Origin: Bacillota bacterium
Lineage (GTDB): Bacteria; Bacillota; Negativicutes; Sporomusales; Sporomusaceae
Direction of reading: 5' to 3'
DNA: 64,000 bases
NCBI GenBank assembly: GCA_017889705.1
Contig: JAGGAB010000007.1
Location: 124,001 to 188,000, forward strand
Part shown: positions 22,765-30,506 of the stretch, piece after piece
Position numbering within the stretch: the first letter of the stretch is position 1
Layout: each line of letters starts with the position of its first letter
Made by a program: the position numbers and the translations under genes
Notes under the pieces: generated by a model
Database searches by the model: none
Seen by the model: the letters and a program-made list of their open reading frames with translations, nothing else
Told to the model about the DNA's origin: nothing

Positions 22765-24289
22765 AGCAATTATGTTGCAAGGGACAAGTTCTCATGTCGG
22801 TAAAAGTATTTTGACTACGGCACTGTGCCGGATTTTTAAACAGGATGGCCAGAAAGTAACGCCGTTTAAGGCGCAGAATATGGCACTTAACTCCTATGTT
22901 ACCAAAACCGGCGGAGAAATGGGCCGGGCGCAGGTGGCGCAGGCTGAAGCGGCCGGATTAGAGCCTGCTGTGGAAATGAACCCGGTATTATTGAAACCTA
23001 CCGGTAATTCTTGCTCGCAGGTTATTGTCATGGGTAAGCCTGTGGGCAATATGTCAGCTCAGGAATATCATGCCGGTTATAGTTTAAAAGCCCTGGGCGT
23101 GGTAACCGAATGTATCCAAAAACTGCATAAAGATTTTGACACTATTGTCATTGAAGGAGCCGGCAGTCCGGCTGAGGTTAACCTGAAAGATACCGATATT
23201 GTGAATATGCGTACTGCCAAACTGGCCAACGCACCGGTGCTCTTAATTGCCGATATTGACCGGGGCGGTGCTTTGGCTTCGGTTGTCGGTACATTAGAGT
23301 TATTAGACCCGGATGAACGTGACCTGGTTAAAGGCATTATTATAAATAAATTCAGGGGCGATATTACCCTGCTTAAACCTGCGTTGGATTTTCTGGAAGT
23401 TAAGACCGGCAAGCCTGTTGTTGGCGTTGTGCCGCATCTTGACCGTTTGGGAATTGATGATGAGGACTCTGTGTCGCTTGAGGATAAAGGGCAGTCGGCT
23501 GAAGAGTGTGAACTGGATATTGCCGTTTTGCGTCTGCCTAAGATATCGAATTTTACCGATTTTGACGCGCTGGCCAATGAAAGCGATGCCAAGGTTAGAT
23601 ATGTGCGCCAGGGAGAAGCTATCGGCAAGCCTGATTTGATTATTCTGCCAGGCAGCAAAAACACAACCGAGGATTTATTATATCTTCGCAATAACGGTTA
23701 TGAGCGGGAAATTGTCAAGCTGGTAAAGAGCGGAACACCGGTGGTTGGCATTTGCGGCGGCTACCAAATGCTGGGGCGCGAAGTACAGGACCCTGAGCAT
23801 ACCGAGTCCGACCTCGACCAGGTTATCGGGCTAGGGCTTATTGACAGTATCACTATCTTTGAAGCTAATAAAGTAACTCATCAGGTCATTGCAGCCGCTG
23901 GCGGTCATAAGTTTTTGGGAATCAACTTTAGTGGCAACAATCTGCAAGGCTACGAAATTCATATGGGACGAACCAAGTTTTTATCAGAGGTGGAACCTGC
24001 GTTTACCATTGAAACCCGTTCCGGTGAACAGGTCAAGCTAGCCGATGGTGCGGTTACGCCTGACGGGCTGGTTATGGGCACTTATATCCATGGCATCTTT
24101 GACAATGATGAATATCGCCGGGCTGTACTTGATGCATTGCGGGTACGCAAAGGCTTGGCACCTCTTGGGGTAATCCTGGATACCCAGGCTCGCAAAGATG
24201 CTGCATACAATCGGTTGGCCGATGTTGTCCGTCAAAGTATGGATATGGATTTGGTTTACCGGATTATGAACGAAAATAATGGTAGATAG
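22757..24289 (+). CDS. cbiP: Adenosylcobyric acid synthase (glutamine-hydrolysing)
   Basis: Amidates the b, d, e and g side chains; called CobQ in aerobes. The 510-residue protein starts with AKAIMLQGTSSHVGKSILTTALCRIF (nucleotide-binding). It has NPVLLKPTGNSCSQVIVMGKP, IEGAGSPAEVNL and the amidotransferase nucleophile in VVGICGGYQMLGREV, and ends with GTYIHGIFDNDEYRR. GGAGG lies upstream of the ATG, which overlaps cobU by 8 bp. cbiB starts 2 bases after the stop. Confidence 0.95.
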   Translation: MAKAIMLQGTSSHVGKSILTTALCRIFKQDGQKVTPFKAQNMALNSYVTKTGGEMGRAQVAQAEAAGLEPAVEMNPVLLKPTGNSCSQVIVMGKPVGNMSAQEYHAGYSLKALGVVTECIQKLHKDFDTIVIEGAGSPAEVNLKDTDIVNMRTAKLANAPVLLIADIDRGGALASVVGTLELLDPDERDLVKGIIINKFRGDITLLKPALDFLEVKTGKPVVGVVPHLDRLGIDDEDSVSLEDKGQSAEECELDIAVLRLPKISNFTDFDALANESDAKVRYVRQGEAIGKPDLIILPGSKNTTEDLLYLRNNGYEREIVKLVKSGTPVVGICGGYQMLGREVQDPEHTESDLDQVIGLGLIDSITIFEANKVTHQVIAAAGGHKFLGINFSGNNLQGYEIHMGRTKFLSEVEPAFTIETRSGEQVKLADGAVTPDGLVMGTYIHGIFDNDEYRRAVLDALRVRKGLAPLGVILDTQARKDAAYNRLADVVRQSMDMDLVYRIMNENNGR

Positions 24290-24291
24290 CG

Positions 24292-25257
24292 ATGATAGAA
24301 TATGTAATAATAGGAGCAGTTATTCTTGATCGTCTAATTGGCGATCCACGGACATCGCTGCATCCGGTGGTTCTTATCGGGAATTTTATTGCCTGGCTGG
24401 AGCGTCGGCTTTTGCGGACAGAACACTCACAGACCCACAAAAATCTGGCAGGTACCATTCTGGTAGTTGTTGTATTAACAGTAGTATATACTTTGGTATG
24501 GCTGATTATGGCTGGTTTACATTCTCTGCATCCTTGGGCAGCGTATATTGGCGGTGCAATGTTGCTGTCGTTTACTATATCAACCAGAAGTCTGGCAGAA
24601 GCCGGGCGGGAGATTGCGGGATTTCTTAATTGCGGCAATATGGAACAAGCGCGCCATAAGGTCGGCTGGATTGTCGGACGCGATACTGCCAATCTGGATA
24701 CTGCCGAAGTAACACGGGCTACTGTGGAAACCGTGGCGGAAAATATCGTTGATGGTATTATCTCACCACTGTTTTATGCGGCAATTGGCGGAGTCCCACT
24801 GGCCTTTTTATACCGTGCAGTTAATACTATGGATTCCATGGTGGGCTACAAAAATAAAAAGTATCAGGATTTTGGTATGGTTGCCGCTAGGGTGGATGAT
24901 GTTTTTAATTATATTCCGGCTAGAATTACCGGATTGTTGATAATCTTGGCAGCAGCACTCCTTAAGCACAATGCCAGCGGTGCATTTCAGGCCATCAGGC
25001 GTGATGCGGTGAAACATCCCAGCCCCAACAGCGGATTTTCGGAAGCCGGTGTGGCAGGCGCTTTAGGCATCAGATTGGGCGGGCTTAATTATTATGGTGG
25101 AGTGCCTTCGCAGCGGGCGTATATGGGAGACGAAAAGTGCCAGCTTACGCCAATTCATATTGATCAGACCATTCAGGTTATGTATGTCGTGACAGTGCTA
25201 TTTGTGGCAGCGATTGTAGTTTGTAAATGGCTGCTTATGCAGGCGACAGCTCTTTAA
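24292..25257 (+). CDS. cbiB: Adenosylcobinamide-phosphate synthase
   Basis: Membrane enzyme joining adenosylcobyric acid to aminopropanol phosphate. 321 residues with several hydrophobic segments. Family motifs are DRLIGDPRTSLHPVVLIGNFI at the N-terminus, VGRDTANLDTAEVTRATVETVAENIVDGIISPLFYAAIGGVPLAFLYRAVNTMDSMVGYKN in the middle and RDAVKHPSPNSGFSEAGVAGALGIRLGG later. Its neighbours pduX and cobD supply the aminopropanol phosphate, making this end of the operon a self-contained aminopropanol-attachment module. Confidence 0.95.
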   Translation: MIEYVIIGAVILDRLIGDPRTSLHPVVLIGNFIAWLERRLLRTEHSQTHKNLAGTILVVVVLTVVYTLVWLIMAGLHSLHPWAAYIGGAMLLSFTISTRSLAEAGREIAGFLNCGNMEQARHKVGWIVGRDTANLDTAEVTRATVETVAENIVDGIISPLFYAAIGGVPLAFLYRAVNTMDSMVGYKNKKYQDFGMVAARVDDVFNYIPARITGLLIILAAALLKHNASGAFQAIRRDAVKHPSPNSGFSEAGVAGALGIRLGGLNYYGGVPSQRAYMGDEKCQLTPIHIDQTIQVMYVVTVLFVAAIVVCKWLLMQATAL

Positions 25258-25272
25258 GGTGGAGGAATAAAG

Positions 25273-26004
25273 TTGAATGACTTTTTTACCGGGTTGCAGT
25301 TTCTTACCCGCATTCGTTTAGTAAAACAAACAGATTGGTCACCAGAAAGTTTTGGACGCAGTGTCAAATATTTTACAAGTATCGGTGCCATTATCGGTTT
25401 GATTTTGGCGGGTCTGTATTATATTCTTAGTCAATTTTTACCGTACCATGTCTTGGCTGCTGTTCTTATTGTTGCCGAAATCATTCTTACCGGCGGTTTG
25501 CACTGTGACGGGTTTATGGATACGGCTGACGGTGTATTTTCCGGGCGTTCCCGGGAACGCATGCTGGAAATCATGAAAGACAGCCGGGTTGGTGCCAATG
25601 GTGTGGTGGCTTTTGGTTTATTGATACTGCTAAAGTATTCGCTTATTATCGATATGCCACCGACCATGTTGTTGCCGGCGCTTGTTGTTATGCCGGTGGC
25701 AGGGCGAACGGCAATGGTTATCAGTATTACATCTTTCGCCTATGCACGTCCTGACGGCATGGGAAAGGCCTTTGCAGAGTATGCTAACCGCACTACCTTA
25801 TGTATTGCTGCTATTGTTTCGACGGCTGTGGTTATTCCGTTTGGAATACAGGCGGCAATTAGTGCCGGCGGGGCTGTTTTGGCTGGGATTGCTGCCGCGA
25901 GGTATCTCGCGAGTGTCCTTGGGGGCTTAACCGGGGATACCTATGGTGCTATTACGGAATTTACGGAATTAATAGCGCTGCTTATCTTTGTTCTTTACTA
26001 TTAG
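25273..26004 (+). CDS. cobS: Adenosylcobinamide-GDP ribazoletransferase (cobalamin-5'-phosphate synthase)
   Basis: Membrane enzyme attaching the alpha-ribazole lower ligand to adenosylcobinamide-GDP. The 243-residue protein has GLQFLTRI at the N-terminus and the metal-binding LTGGLHCDGFMDTADGVFSGRSRERMLEIMKDSRVGANG in the middle. ALVVMPVAGRTAMV and a C-terminal GGLTGDTYGAITEFTE follow. Start is TTG 25273 behind GGTGGAGGAA. Multiple hydrophobic helices match the family. Confidence 0.95.
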   Translation: MNDFFTGLQFLTRIRLVKQTDWSPESFGRSVKYFTSIGAIIGLILAGLYYILSQFLPYHVLAAVLIVAEIILTGGLHCDGFMDTADGVFSGRSRERMLEIMKDSRVGANGVVAFGLLILLKYSLIIDMPPTMLLPALVVMPVAGRTAMVISITSFAYARPDGMGKAFAEYANRTTLCIAAIVSTAVVIPFGIQAAISAGGAVLAGIAAARYLASVLGGLTGDTYGAITEFTELIALLIFVLYY

Positions 26005-26031
26005 ATTCAACACGGAAAGGCAGACTTTCTA

Positions 26032-26913
26032 ATGACAATAAAAGTAAAAGCACCTGGCTCATGTGGAGAATTGGTACAGGGCACAATAAATGGGGTTAAT
26101 TTTTTAATCACCTGTCCGGTGGATTGGTATTCCGAGATTACTGTGACAAAGGATGCCGTACAGGCAAAGATTGATCCTAAGACTGCTGCCGCTGTGGCTA
26201 AGACATTTGAATATCTAAACATTTCCGGAAATATCGGGCTTGCGGTTACCTCTGATTTGCCTGTAGGCAAAGGCATGGCATCCAGCAGTGCTGACATCAG
26301 TGCGGCCTGCCAGGCGGCGGCTTTGGCCGTAGCTGGTAAGCAATTGTCGTGTGACGAGATTGCCGACATTGCGTTAGCCATCGAACCCACTGACGGCATA
26401 TTCTATCCCGGAATCATTATGTTTGATCATATTGAGGGCAAAATCCGACGGCCATTAGGAACGCCGCCGCATATATATATTGCGGTATTTGATGTTGGCG
26501 GTCAGGTGGATACCTTGGCCTTTAACAACCGCGAAGATCTTGTCGTTTTGAATCAGGACAAAGAGTCACAGGTTGCAACAGCTGTTGCTTTGGTTACCCA
26601 AGGCTTGAAAACCGGTGACGCTCGCCTTATAGGGCAAGGTGCCACCTTAAGTGCGCTAGCTAATCAAACAATATTATATAAACCCTGTTTGGAACAGGTT
26701 CTCCAGATCAGCCAGGATTATAGAGCGGTAGGCATTTGCGCTGCTCATAGCGGCACTGTTCTGGGTGTAATGTTTAGTGCCGACAATATGGCTGGTCATG
26801 ATGAGTGTATTGAAAAAATTGGCAGCCAGTGTTTAGAAATGATATATTTAAAGACGGTTCGGTTAATTACAGGCGGACTTATCATAACAGGAGATGATGA
26901 CGGTGAACGCTGA
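26032..26913 (+). CDS. pduX: L-threonine kinase, GHMP family
   Basis: Phosphorylates L-threonine, the substrate from which CobD makes aminopropanol phosphate. It is a 293-residue GHMP-fold kinase: KAPGSCGELVQGTINGVNFLITCPVDWYSEI at the N-terminus, the ATP-binding PVGKGMASSSADISAA (about 81-96) and a C-terminal GICAAHSGTVLGVMF. The final 20 bases overlap cobD. Position between cobS and cobD strongly supports the threonine kinase assignment over other GHMP kinases. Confidence 0.9.
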   Translation: MTIKVKAPGSCGELVQGTINGVNFLITCPVDWYSEITVTKDAVQAKIDPKTAAAVAKTFEYLNISGNIGLAVTSDLPVGKGMASSSADISAACQAAALAVAGKQLSCDEIADIALAIEPTDGIFYPGIIMFDHIEGKIRRPLGTPPHIYIAVFDVGGQVDTLAFNNREDLVVLNQDKESQVATAVALVTQGLKTGDARLIGQGATLSALANQTILYKPCLEQVLQISQDYRAVGICAAHSGTVLGVMFSADNMAGHDECIEKIGSQCLEMIYLKTVRLITGGLIITGDDDGER

Positions 26914-28003
26914 TAAGCAAATAGCCGGTTTTGTTCACGGCGGCAATGTGCACGCCTGGGCCAGAGAGGGTGGCGGTGAAGTAACTGCTGTTCTTGACTA
27001 TAGTGCCAACATCAATCCACTGGGTTTGGCTGCTAGTGTACGTGAGGCTATCGCACAGTCGCTTGACCAGATAGTTCATTATCCAGATGTAGAAGCTGCT
27101 ATGTTAAAAACGGCCATAAGCAGCTACTATCAGGTTGATACGGCACAAATTACGGCAGGCAATGGCGCGGTTGAACTTATCTATTTGTTGGCGCATATTC
27201 TGCGGCCTAAGCGTGTTCTTATCCCGGCACCGTCTTTTAGCGAGTACGAGCGGGCAGCTATTGCGGCAGGTGCGGCAATTGAATATGCCTATTTATCACC
27301 GGCAGACAATTTTGCTATTGATATAGAGTGGTTATGCGGTAAGCTGCCGGGAATTGATATGGTGTTTGTCGGTAATCCCAACAATCCTACCGGTACGCTA
27401 TTGACTGTCAGTCAGCTGGAGCGTTTGCTGGCAGCTGCTAGGCAAGCCGGAGCAGTGGTAGTTGTTGATGAATCTTTTATGGATTTTATTATTGACGATC
27501 AGAAACATACTTGCCGGCCTTTGCTCAAACAATACGACAAGCTGGTAATTATCCATTCGCTTACAAAATTCTATGCTATTCCCGGTTTGAGATTGGGTTT
27601 TTCCTTAACCACACCTGAATTGGCAAGAAAACTGCATGCCGCTAAAGATCCCTGGAATGTTAATCTATTAGCGCAGGCAGCAGGAGTGGAGGCATTAGCC
27701 GATGCCGAATATCAGCATAAGAGCCGCGAAACTGTGTGGCAGGCAAAAGACAGTTTGTACGCAGGGCTTAAGGCGCTACCAGGGATAAAGCCGTTTGCAC
27801 CGTCTGTTAACTATATCTTAATAGATATAAGCGCAAGCGGGCGTGACGCCGTACAAGTGCGCAAGCTGCTGGCACAGCAAAATATTTTAATCCGTGATTG
27901 CAGCAACTATCCGGGCTTATCTGCCAGTTATGTACGGGTAGCTGTTAAGCTTGAAGAACAAAACAAAATTCTGCTCCAACACTTAGAACAGGTCTTGAGG
28001 TGA
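26894..28003 (+). CDS. cobD: L-threonine-O-3-phosphate decarboxylase
   Basis: PLP enzyme that decarboxylates threonine phosphate to aminopropanol phosphate. The fold is that of class I/II aminotransferases, 369 residues, with LDYSANINPLGL near the start. Also visible are VFVGNPNNPTGTLL, VVDESFMDF and the PLP-binding Lys in IIHSLTKFYAIPGLRLGF. Histidinol-phosphate aminotransferase is the nearest alternative, but context and the N-terminal HGGNV motif favour CobD. Start ATG 26894 overlaps pduX; GTG 26903 is possible. Confidence 0.92.
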   Translation: MMTVNADKQIAGFVHGGNVHAWAREGGGEVTAVLDYSANINPLGLAASVREAIAQSLDQIVHYPDVEAAMLKTAISSYYQVDTAQITAGNGAVELIYLLAHILRPKRVLIPAPSFSEYERAAIAAGAAIEYAYLSPADNFAIDIEWLCGKLPGIDMVFVGNPNNPTGTLLTVSQLERLLAAARQAGAVVVVDESFMDFIIDDQKHTCRPLLKQYDKLVIIHSLTKFYAIPGLRLGFSLTTPELARKLHAAKDPWNVNLLAQAAGVEALADAEYQHKSRETVWQAKDSLYAGLKALPGIKPFAPSVNYILIDISASGRDAVQVRKLLAQQNILIRDCSNYPGLSASYVRVAVKLEEQNKILLQHLEQVLR

Positions 28004-28009
28004 AAAAAT

Positions 28010-28621
28010 ATGACCAGATTAATAATCATACGTCATGGGCAAACGCTCTGGAATTCAGAACGGAAATATCAGGGACATAGTGATATTGCTTTGAGTGATA
28101 CTGGTCTTAAACAGGCGGAGGCCGTTGCCTCGCGTCTGGCAGCGGAAAAAATTGATGCTGTCTATGCCAGCGATTTATCTCGGGCCTTTAAAACGGCAGA
28201 GTGCATTGCGGCTAAACATGACCTAACAGTCAACCAGCTTGCAGCTTTAAGGGAAATCAAATTTGGCGAATGGGAAGGTCTTACCTATGATCAAATTACC
28301 GCCCAGTGGCCGGGTCTTTTAGGCAAGCTGTGGACAACGCCGGACGAACTGCAAATACCAGGCGGCGAAAGTTTCCACCAGCTCAAAGCGCGAGCATATA
28401 CGGCCATTGAAAAAATAGTAACCGAACATCAAGACCAGACAGTAGCGGTAGTAGCCCATGGGGGAACTATCGGTACAATTTTGTGCGGCGTACTTGATAT
28501 TCATTTGAATCATGTATGGAGCATCAGGCAGGATAACACCGCCGTTAATATTGTTGAATATTTTGAAGGCAGACCGACAATTACCTTACTAAACTGTGTT
28601 CGTCATTTGGCTGATTTGTAG
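28010..28621 (+). CDS. cobC: Alpha-ribazole phosphatase
   Basis: Histidine phosphatase, 203 residues, that removes the phosphate from alpha-ribazole-5'-phosphate or cobalamin phosphate. The catalytic RHG is in IIIRHGQTLWNSERKYQGHSD, the acid in LREIKFGEWEGLTYDQI and the second His in VAVVAHGGTIGTIL. General phosphoglycerate mutase-like phosphatases look alike; position as last gene of the cobalamin operon supports CobC. TGAGGTG precedes the ATG, with a gap of six bases from cobD. Confidence 0.88.
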   Translation: MTRLIIIRHGQTLWNSERKYQGHSDIALSDTGLKQAEAVASRLAAEKIDAVYASDLSRAFKTAECIAAKHDLTVNQLAALREIKFGEWEGLTYDQITAQWPGLLGKLWTTPDELQIPGGESFHQLKARAYTAIEKIVTEHQDQTVAVVAHGGTIGTILCGVLDIHLNHVWSIRQDNTAVNIVEYFEGRPTITLLNCVRHLADL

Positions 28622-28745
28622 TAAAAAATCGGCAGAGATAGTTAAATGTGAGATAGTCTGGGCTAACATGAATAGAATGTAAAGTCAAACGCAGTGTTGG
28701 CGTGCGCGTCCAAGCAGGAAAAGGTTTGAACAGGGTGGATTATAT

Positions 28746-28779
28746 AAATCAGCTAAAACCTTAAGTTTTGACTGATTTT
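28746..28779 (+). terminator. Probable terminator of the cobalamin operon
   Basis: AAATCAG (28746-28752) pairs with CTGATTT (28772-28778) and AAAAC with GTTTT inside, around CTTAA, ending in TTTT. An outer helix AAGGTTTGA / TCAACCTT can enclose it. The T-run is short. The sequence from 28622 to here otherwise holds no gene I can support. Confidence 0.45.
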
Positions 28780-28784
28780 CAACC

Positions 28785-28813
28785 TTGAGGCCAGCGCAAT
28801 TGCATGGTAAGAT
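28785..28813 (+). promoter_or_regulatory. Candidate promoter for the 6S RNA
   Basis: -35 TTGAGG at 28785-28790, a 17-bp spacer and -10 TAAGAT at 28808-28813, each matching four of six consensus bases. Predicted start near 28820. Confidence 0.45.
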
Positions 28814-28819
28814 ACATCA

Positions 28820-29018
28820 TGTAAAAAGCAAACAATGCCTGAGGTGCTCGTTACACTCTTATATGTTCAACCGACTCATTTACTTGGGGAGTTTGATGTA
28901 ATGCCAATGCCAGGCCTCCTTCGAGTGGAAGGCAAAATCATAACTATAAAACACCCACCTGCAGGATGCGGGTATGAACATACGAGAGCACGGTACCATG
29001 GGCGTACATAATGTTTCA
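28820..29018 (+). ncRNA. ssrS: Candidate 6S RNA
   Basis: About 200 bases, the size of 6S RNA, with no supported ORF, its own promoter and a strong terminator. The 5' arm reads GCCTGAGGTGCTCGT, very like the conserved 5' CUGAGRUGUUCG of 6S RNA. The 3' arm ACGAGAGCACGGTACCATGGGCG pairs back with it (GTGC/GCAC, TCGT/ACGA, ATGCC/GGCGT), and AAACA with TGTTT closes the end. 6S RNA binds the sigma-70-type holoenzyme as a promoter mimic in stationary phase. Recognition is by eye; a covariance-model search is needed. Confidence 0.65.
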
Positions 29019-29019
29019 T

Positions 29020-29054
29020 AAAATACTCTTTCTTACCAGAAAGAGTATTTTTTA
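29020..29054 (+). terminator. Terminator of the candidate 6S RNA
   Basis: AAATACTCTTTCT-tacc-AGAAAGAGTATTT followed by TTTT. A perfect 13-bp stem with a tetraloop. It marks the 3' end of the noncoding transcript. Confidence 0.9.
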
Positions 29055-29084
29055 TATATTGACCACATAAGGCATTTTCCAATT

Positions 29085-29114
29085 TTGCCAAAGGACAGCC
29101 AACTATGGTATAAT
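29085..29114 (+). promoter_or_regulatory. Promoter of the cyclophilin gene
   Basis: -35 TTGCCA at 29085-29090, an 18-bp spacer and extended -10 TGGTATAAT ending at 29114. The start would be about 25 bases before the coding region. Confidence 0.65.
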
Positions 29115-29145
29115 AAAATAATTCTATTTAAGTGAGGGATATACT

Positions 29146-29577
29146 TTGAAAAAAGCGATTATTGAGATGGATAAAGGCACTATCACAATTGAATTGTTTG
29201 AAAAGGATGCACCGACTACAGTCGGCAATTTTGAAAAACTGATTAAAGAAGGCTTTTATGATGGATTACAGTTTCATAGAGTAATTAAGGGCTTTGTAGC
29301 CCAGGGCGGCTGCCCGCAGGGTAATGGCACCGGTGGCCCCGGTTACACAATTCCCTGTGAAACAAAAGGTAATCCCAACAAACATGAAAAGGGTTCGCTG
29401 TCCATGGCACATCGTGGTCCTAATACCGGCGGCAGCCAATTCTTTATCGTCTATGAGCCGCAGCCACATTTAGATGGCGTACATACCGTATTTGGCAAGG
29501 TTATTGATGGTATGGATGTTGTTGACCAAATCAGCCAAGGCGACATAATGAATAAAGTTACTGTTTGTGAGGAATGA
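29146..29577 (+). CDS. Peptidyl-prolyl cis-trans isomerase, cyclophilin type
   Basis: A short cytosolic cyclophilin of 143 residues that speeds Xaa-Pro isomerisation in folding. The catalytic core is complete: [25 protein letters not shown] with the active Arg, then [41 protein letters not shown]. There is no signal peptide. Start is TTG 29146 after GTGAGGG. It has its own promoter and is followed closely by a CoA-binding gene and a thioredoxin, so the three may form a small protein-homeostasis transcript. Confidence 0.92.
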   Translation: MKKAIIEMDKGTITIELFEKDAPTTVGNFEKLIKEGFYDGLQFHRVIKGFVAQGGCPQGNGTGGPGYTIPCETKGNPNKHEKGSLSMAHRGPNTGGSQFFIVYEPQPHLDGVHTVFGKVIDGMDVVDQISQGDIMNKVTVCEE

Positions 29578-29618
29578 TTTTACCGATGAGGCCGTAAAAT
29601 GGCATAGGAGGGCAGCAT

Positions 29619-30008
29619 ATGAGTGAAGTTGAAACTATGCTACAAATGAAAAACTGGGCTGTTATAGGTGCTACCAACAACACAGAAAAATTTGGTTATA
29701 AGATATTTAAGGCAATCCTGGCGGCTGGATATAATGTATATCCGGTAAATCCGGGAGTAACCGAGATCCTCGGTCATAAATGCTATGCGGCCCTTAAAGA
29801 CTTGCCGGTCAAGCCAGATGTTGTCAATGTTGTGGTGCCGCCGCGGGTCGGTGAGCAAATCATGAAAGAGTGTTCTGAGCTTGAAATAAAAAATGTATGG
29901 CTTCAGCCAGGAGCTAATACTGCCAGCGTAGTAGAGATAGCCAAAAAATCCGGTCTTAATGTGGTTGACCAGGAATGTATATTGGTGGAACTGCGCAACC
30001 ACAAGTAG
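29619..30008 (+). CDS. CoA-binding domain protein (YccU-like)
   Basis: A 129-residue Rossmann-type CoA-binding protein like the N-terminal domain of succinyl-CoA synthetase alpha. It has MKNWAVIGATNNTEKFGYKIFKAILAAGYNVYPVNPG, then PDVVNVVVPPRVGEQIMKEC, KNVWLQPGANT and a C-terminal VDQECILVEL. A single Cys lies in DQECIL. Its cellular role is not established; some relatives are switched by CoA binding. GGAGGG precedes the ATG. A thioredoxin gene follows after 34 bases. Confidence 0.85.
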   Translation: MSEVETMLQMKNWAVIGATNNTEKFGYKIFKAILAAGYNVYPVNPGVTEILGHKCYAALKDLPVKPDVVNVVVPPRVGEQIMKECSELEIKNVWLQPGANTASVVEIAKKSGLNVVDQECILVELRNHK

Positions 30009-30042
30009 ATAATGTACCTCATCATAAAAGGGGGACTGTCTG

Positions 30043-30366
30043 ATGGCAAATGTAGTCAATGCTAACGACAACAATTTCCAAGAGGAAGTGCTTGATGCCG
30101 CCAAACCGGTGATTGTAGATTTTTGGGCGCCGTGGTGTGGTTACTGCACTAAGCTTGCTCCGATTTTGGAGGAAATGGCAGAGGAAATGAGCGACCAAAT
30201 CATAGTTGCAAAAGTCAATGTTGATGAAAATCGTTCATTAAGTCAAAAGTATGGTGTTATGAGTTTGCCTACTATGCTTGTTTTTAAAAATGGTGATCAG
30301 GTAGAGCGGCTGACAGGTTATCTTCCCAAAGCCAACATTATCTCAAAATTGGAAAACATAATATAA
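30043..30366 (+). CDS. trxA: Thioredoxin with CGYC active site
   Basis: A 107-residue thioredoxin, cytosolic, reducing protein disulfides. The fold markers are VIVDFWAPWCGYCTKLAPILEEMA, KVNVDENRSLSQKYGVMSLPTMLVFKNG (cis-Pro in LPT) and a C-terminal helix. The active site is C32-G-Y-C35 rather than the classic CGPC. Replacing this Pro is known to raise redox potential in thioredoxin variants, so this copy may be less reducing or specialised. AAAGGGGG precedes the ATG. A strong terminator follows. Confidence 0.92.
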   Translation: MANVVNANDNNFQEEVLDAAKPVIVDFWAPWCGYCTKLAPILEEMAEEMSDQIIVAKVNVDENRSLSQKYGVMSLPTMLVFKNGDQVERLTGYLPKANIISKLENII

Positions 30367-30393
30367 AGAAAGCTATACTTTCTGTTAAGGTAA

Positions 30394-30430
30394 AATAATT
30401 CCCGGCCATAAGGCTGGGAATTATTTTTTT
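30394..30430 (+). terminator. Terminator after the thioredoxin gene
   Basis: AATAATTCCCGGCC-ataa-GGCTGGGAATTATT, 14 bp with one G-U, followed by seven T. It lies upstream of the true feoB start and covers the TTG where the ORF track opens feoB. Confidence 0.92.
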
Positions 30431-30506
30431 GCCGGTTATGAATATCCACGCCGTGCATGGAATAAAAAATACCAGTAGGACTCTGAGCACAAGGGGAGAT
30501 AAAGTA

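Noticed and set aside
23077-23691. 204-aa minus-strand ORF opposite cbiP
   Set aside because: Ser/Arg-rich antisense shadow of a conserved gene.
28876-29091. 71-aa minus-strand ORF in the 6S RNA region
   Set aside because: Lies across the proposed noncoding RNA and its terminator; no ribosome binding site or homology evident.
30429-30506. Upstream extension of feoB in the ORF track
   Set aside because: The TTG at 30429 lies in a terminator T-run; GTG 30507 has a proper ribosome binding site and the family N-terminus.
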